DNA of 8,769 bases. Source: Bacteroidales bacterium (GTDB taxonomy: Bacteria > Bacteroidota > Bacteroidia > Bacteroidales > UBA3663). Position numbers and translations under genes: made by a program. Shown one piece after another: positions 5,728 to 8,769 of this stretch. The DNA is taken from NCBI GenBank assembly GCA_004557315.1, contig SFEH01000090.1, positions 1 through 8,769 on the forward strand, given 5' to 3'. The notes under the pieces were generated by a model. The model worked only from the letters and a program-made list of their open reading frames with translations, ran no database searches and was not told where the DNA came from. The first letter of the stretch is position 1; each line of letters begins with the position of its first letter.

Positions 5728-8454
5728 ATGGAAAACAAGAAACGTGTCTATACCTTCGGTAACGGTAAGGCTGAAGGAAAAGCTGACATGCGAAACTTGC
5801 TTGGTGGTAAGGGCGCAAACCTTGCGGAAATGAACCTCATTGGTGTACCTGTTCCTCCTGGTTTCACAATCACAACCGATGTTTGTAACGAGTATTATCA
5901 GATTGGAAAGGACGAGGTTGTTGCTCTTCTTAAGGAAGAAGTCCTCGCTGCTGTTAAGCATATCGAAGGCTTGATGAACAGCACACTCGGCGATGCTACT
6001 AATCCATTGCTCCTTTCTGTACGTTCAGGTGCTCGTGCTTCAATGCCAGGTATGATGGATACTATCCTCAACCTCGGTCTTAATGACGAAGTGGTAGAAG
6101 GTCTTTCAAAGAAGACTGGCAACCCACGTTTCGCTTGGGATTCATACCGTCGTTTCGTTCAGATGTATGGTGACGTTGTTATGGGCCTCAAGCCAGTCAA
6201 CAAAACCGACATCGACCCATTTGAAGCTATCATCGAGAAGATTAAGGAAGAATATAACGTAGTTCTCGATAAGGATATCCCAGTTGAGGGTCTCCAGAAG
6301 CTCGTTAAGGAGTTCAAGGCAATGATAGTTGAGCGTACAGGCAAGCAGTTCCCAACTGATGCTTACGAGCAGCTCTGGGGTGCAATCTGTGCAGTGTTCG
6401 ATTCTTGGATGAACGAGCGTGCTATCCTTTATCGTAAGATGGAAGGTATTCCTGCAGAATGGGGTACTGCTGTTTCTGTCATGGCAATGGTATTCGGCAA
6501 CATGGGCAATACTTCTGCTACAGGCGTTTGCTTCAGCCGTGATGCTGCTACAGGCGAGAACCTCTTCAATGGTGAGTATCTTATCAATGCACAGGGTGAG
6601 GACGTTGTGGCTGGTATCCGTACTCCACAGCAGATCACAAAGATCGGCTCACAGCGTTGGGCAGAGCGTGCAGAGATCAGCGAAGAAGAGCGCGTAGCTA
6701 AGTATCCTTCAATGGAAGAGGCTATGCCTGAACTCTATAAGGAACTTGACGAACTCCAGAAGAAGCTCGAGAATCACTATCACGACATGCAGGATATGGA
6801 GTTCACCGTTCAGGAAGGTAAGCTCTGGTTCCTCCAGACTCGTAATGGTAAGCGCACTGGTACTGCAATGGTCAAGATTGCTATGGATCTCATGCACGAG
6901 GGTCTCATCGACGAGAAGACTGCTCTCTTGCGCTGCGAACCACAGAAGCTCGACGAACTTCTCCACCCAGTATTCGACAAGAATGCGCTCAAGAAGGCTC
7001 GCGTCCTCACTACAGGTCTCCCTGCTTCTCCAGGTGCAGCTTGCGGTCAGATCGTATTCAGCGCTGACGATGCAGAGGCTTGGAACAAGAATGGCCACAA
7101 GGTGATTATGGTACGTATCGAGACTTCTCCTGAAGACCTCGCTGGTATGGCTGCTGCTGAGGGTATCCTCACTTGCCGTGGTGGTATGACTTCTCACGCT
7201 GCCGTTGTTGCTCGTGGTATGGGTAAGTGCTGCGTATCTGGTGCAGGTGCTCTTCAGGTTGACTATGTTAGCAAGACTGTCAAGATTGAGGATGTCGTTC
7301 TCAAGGAGGGTGACTACATCTCAATCAACGGTTCTACAGGTCAGGTCCTCCTTGGTGAGGTTGAGACTAAGGCTGCTGAGATCTCTGGCGACTTCGCTGA
7401 ACTCATGGATCTCTGCAACAAATATACCAAGCTCGTTGTCCGCACCAATGCTGATACTCCACACGATGCAGAGGTTGCACGCGGATTTGGTGCAGTAGGC
7501 ATCGGTCTCTGCCGTACAGAGCATATGTTCTTCGAGGGTGAGAAGATCAAGGCAATGCGTGAGATGATCCTTTCAGAGACTGTCGAAGGTCGTGAGAAGG
7601 CTCTTGCAAAGCTCCTCCCTTATCAGAAGGCTGACTTCTATGGCATCTTGAAGGCAATGGATGGTCTTGCTGTCAACATCCGTCTTCTCGACCCACCTCT
7701 CCACGAGTTCGTACCACACGATCAGAAGGGTCAGGAGGAAATGGCTGCTGCAATGGGCGTGACTATCGAGCAGATCAAGGCTCGCGTTGCTTCTCTCTCT
7801 GAAAACAACCCAATGCTCGGTCACCGTGGTTGCCGTCTCGGTATCACTTATCCAGAAATCACAGAGATGCAGACTCGCGCCATCATCGGTGCAGCTATCC
7901 AGCTCCGCAAGGAAGGCTTCAACCCAATCCCTGAGATCATGGTTCCTCTCGTAGGTCGTCACCATGAGTTCGACATGCAGGAAGCTATCATCCGCAACAC
8001 TGCTGCCAAGCTCTTCGAAGAGGAAGGTGTTGAGCCATTCGACTTCAAGGTTGGTACAATGATTGAGATTCCTCGTGCAGCTCTCACTGCTGATGCAGTC
8101 GCAGCTCGTGCTGAGTACTTCTCATTCGGTACTAACGACTTGACACAGATGACCTTCGGTTACTCTCGCGACGATATCGCTTCATTCCTCCCAGTTTATC
8201 TCGAGAAGAAGATCCTCAAGGTCGATCCATTCCAGGTTCTCGACCAGAAGGGAGTTGGCCAGCTCATCAAGATGGCAGTAGAGAAGGGTCGTTCAGTTCG
8301 TCCTGACCTCAAGTGCGGTATCTGCGGTGAGCACGGTGGTGAGCCTTCTTCAGTTAAGTTCTGCCACCGCGCAGGTCTCAACTATGTGAGCTGCTCTCCA
8401 TTCCGTGTGCCAATCGCACGTCTTGCAGCGGCACAGGCCGCTGTAGAAGAGTAA
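5728..8454 (+). CDS. ppdK: Pyruvate, phosphate dikinase (PPDK)
   Basis: PPDK reversibly converts pyruvate, ATP and Pi to PEP, AMP and PPi in the cytosol and can work in glycolytic or gluconeogenic direction. The 908-residue protein has the full three-part architecture: an N-terminal ATP-grasp region (LLGGKGANLAEM near 24-35; SVRSGARASMPGMMDT near 95-110), a central swivelling phosphohistidine domain with GGMTSHAAVVARGMG (phospho-carrier H490), and a C-terminal PEP/pyruvate TIM barrel ending in CGICGEHGGEPSS with catalytic C866. T488, two residues before the histidine, is the position phosphorylated by PPDK regulatory proteins in other organisms. Residues about 306-330 (IGSQRWAERAE...) look like an insertion relative to the ~874-residue clostridial enzyme as I recall it. 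Codon choice (GGT, CTC, CGT, AAG) is more biased than in the other genes, suggesting high expression. It is monocistronic: own promoter, own terminator. Confidence 0.98.
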   Translation: MENKKRVYTFGNGKAEGKADMRNLLGGKGANLAEMNLIGVPVPPGFTITTDVCNEYYQIGKDEVVALLKEEVLAAVKHIEGLMNSTLGDATNPLLLSVRSGARASMPGMMDTILNLGLNDEVVEGLSKKTGNPRFAWDSYRRFVQMYGDVVMGLKPVNKTDIDPFEAIIEKIKEEYNVVLDKDIPVEGLQKLVKEFKAMIVERTGKQFPTDAYEQLWGAICAVFDSWMNERAILYRKMEGIPAEWGTAVSVMAMVFGNMGNTSATGVCFSRDAATGENLFNGEYLINAQGEDVVAGIRTPQQITKIGSQRWAERAEISEEERVAKYPSMEEAMPELYKELDELQKKLENHYHDMQDMEFTVQEGKLWFLQTRNGKRTGTAMVKIAMDLMHEGLIDEKTALLRCEPQKLDELLHPVFDKNALKKARVLTTGLPASPGAACGQIVFSADDAEAWNKNGHKVIMVRIETSPEDLAGMAAAEGILTCRGGMTSHAAVVARGMGKCCVSGAGALQVDYVSKTVKIEDVVLKEGDYISINGSTGQVLLGEVETKAAEISGDFAELMDLCNKYTKLVVRTNADTPHDAEVARGFGAVGIGLCRTEHMFFEGEKIKAMREMILSETVEGREKALAKLLPYQKADFYGILKAMDGLAVNIRLLDPPLHEFVPHDQKGQEEMAAAMGVTIEQIKARVASLSENNPMLGHRGCRLGITYPEITEMQTRAIIGAAIQLRKEGFNPIPEIMVPLVGRHHEFDMQEAIIRNTAAKLFEEEGVEPFDFKVGTMIEIPRAALTADAVAARAEYFSFGTNDLTQMTFGYSRDDIASFLPVYLEKKILKVDPFQVLDQKGVGQLIKMAVEKGRSVRPDLKCGICGEHGGEPSSVKFCHRAGLNYVSCSPFRVPIARLAAAQAAVEE

Positions 8455-8474
8455 ATTAGCACTCTTATATAATG

Positions 8475-8508
8475 AAAGGGACCTGTCCGTTTGGGCAGGT
8501 CCTTTTTT
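8475..8508 (+). terminator. Intrinsic terminator of ppdK
   Basis: GGACCTGTCC (8479-8488) pairs with GGGCAGGTCC (8493-8502) through a 10-bp GC-rich stem with one G-U pair and a GTTT loop, followed by six T's (8503-8508). Upstream AAA at 8475-8477 could extend the stem into the T tract. It starts about 20 bases after the ppdK stop and is the only classical terminator in the window. Confidence 0.93.
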
Positions 8509-8579
8509 AGTCTTCGGAAGAAAGCTGACGACAATTATTGACTAAAACGTCGCATAATATGTGGTAATTTGCAGATTTG

Positions 8580-8611
8580 TTTGGCTATTCGACATTAATT
8601 TAGTATCTTTG
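8580..8611 (+). promoter_or_regulatory. Strong Bacteroidota-type promoter after ppdK (TTTG-N20-TATCTTTG)
   Basis: TTTG at 8580-8583 and TATCTTTG at 8604-8611 are 20 bp apart, an ideal match. It lies beyond the ppdK terminator and faces the right edge. The expected start point is about 8616-8618, inside the palindrome at 8611-8627. What it transcribes is not visible: no convincing gene begins within the remaining ~150 bases. Confidence 0.75.
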
Positions 8612-8627
8612 TCGCAGAATTTGCGAC
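8611..8627. promoter_or_regulatory. Palindrome at the expected transcription start; possible operator or 5' hairpin
   Basis: GTCGCA (8611-8616), a 5-base spacer, then TGCGAC (8622-8627) form a perfect 6-bp inverted repeat. It begins on the last base of the -7 box and covers the predicted start point. A third copy lies upstream: AACGTCGCA at 8546-8554 is the exact reverse complement of TGCGACGTT at 8622-8630. Three related half-sites around one promoter are suggestive of a regulator-binding array, but this is inference. Confidence 0.45.
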
Positions 8628-8769
8628 GTTAATAACTGTTCCATCGTCTATGATGCAGAGAGATTCCAGGAAGGAGATCTTCCTCTGTCTAATCTGCTCA
8701 ATAAGTACTGTTCGTATATTGTTGCAAGTAATTAAGTTCTTAATAGCAATGGTTATTGTCAAATAAATT
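8618..8769 (+). other. Structured tail: leader of an off-window gene or small RNA
   Basis: Downstream of the promoter no recognisable gene is found. Possible RNA stems are GCAGA (8655-8659) with TCTGC (8693-8697) enclosing AGGAAG (8668-8673) with CTTCCT (8679-8684), and a second hairpin at 8722-8749 built on TTGC/GCAA and ATTAAG/CTTAAT. A 38-codon ATG frame (8650-8766) starts MMQRDSRK and has a hydrophobic second half. An overlapping frame open from 8604 to 8732 reads like a soluble protein but has no ATG, GTG or TTG start. I cannot tell whether this is a long 5' leader, a small RNA, a small peptide gene or a gene remnant. Confidence 0.4.

Noticed and set aside
6709..7197. 162-codon open frame on the minus strand inside ppdK
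   Set aside because: It is the antisense shadow of a strongly codon-biased gene; the peptide has no recognisable domain, and ppdK is intact and unambiguous over the same bases.
7573..7965. 130-codon open frame on the minus strand inside ppdK
   Set aside because: Same explanation: biased codons in the sense strand leave few stops in the antisense frame, and no promoter-like box lies upstream of it.
8511..8579. Search for a gene, second promoter or repeat between the ppdK terminator and the next promoter
   Set aside because: Only the AACGTCGCA half-site stands out; TAATTTG near 8566-8572 lacks one base of the -7 spacing and has no matching upstream element.

Overview
The window looks like ordinary chromosomal DNA from a member of the Bacteroidota, most likely order Bacteroidales (Bacteroides/Prevotella-like). 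The main evidence is the promoters. Short AT-rich intergenic stretches carry the Bacteroidota sigma-type -7 box TAnnTTTG upstream of every main transcription unit, three times with a TTG/TTTG 19-20 bp further upstream. The protein types fit as well: a SerB with two N-terminal ACT domains and a long (908-residue) pyruvate phosphate dikinase. I see no mobile element, CRISPR array, tRNA or rRNA.

Layout, left to right. Positions 1-24 may hold the first codons of a minus-strand gene that runs off the edge. It is preceded by an imperfect 31-bp tandem duplication that repeats its putative start region. proC (78-860, minus; proline synthesis) and serB (982-2241, plus; serine synthesis) are divergent and share a promoter region of about 120 bp. 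serB converges on a sodium:solute symporter (2308-3834, minus) across a 66-bp AT-rich gap with short 7-bp-period repeats and no clear terminator. The symporter and rnz (3927-4847, plus; tRNA 3' processing) are divergent. Their -7 boxes form the arms of a perfect 9-bp inverted repeat, so the two promoters are back to back. rnz overlaps by 4 bp a sugar-1-phosphate nucleotidyltransferase (4844-5569) resembling MurU/HddC. After a 158-bp gap with a well-formed promoter comes ppdK (5728-8454), closed by a strong intrinsic terminator. The last ~260 bp contain another strong promoter, a palindrome at its expected start point and a structured stretch without a convincing gene. That stretch is either the leader of a gene beyond the window or a small RNA.

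The genes are core metabolism (proline, serine, PEP/pyruvate), RNA processing, cell-envelope or sugar-nucleotide supply and solute uptake. No dedicated novel system is evident. The observations most worth a second look are the promoter-palindrome/structured tail at 8546-8769, the face-to-face promoter pair at 3870-3909, the duplicated start region at 16-76, and the overlap of rnz with a nucleotidyltransferase. For serB, the symporter and rnz the longest open frame begins with a TTG inside the promoter, so the downstream ATG is chosen as start in each case.
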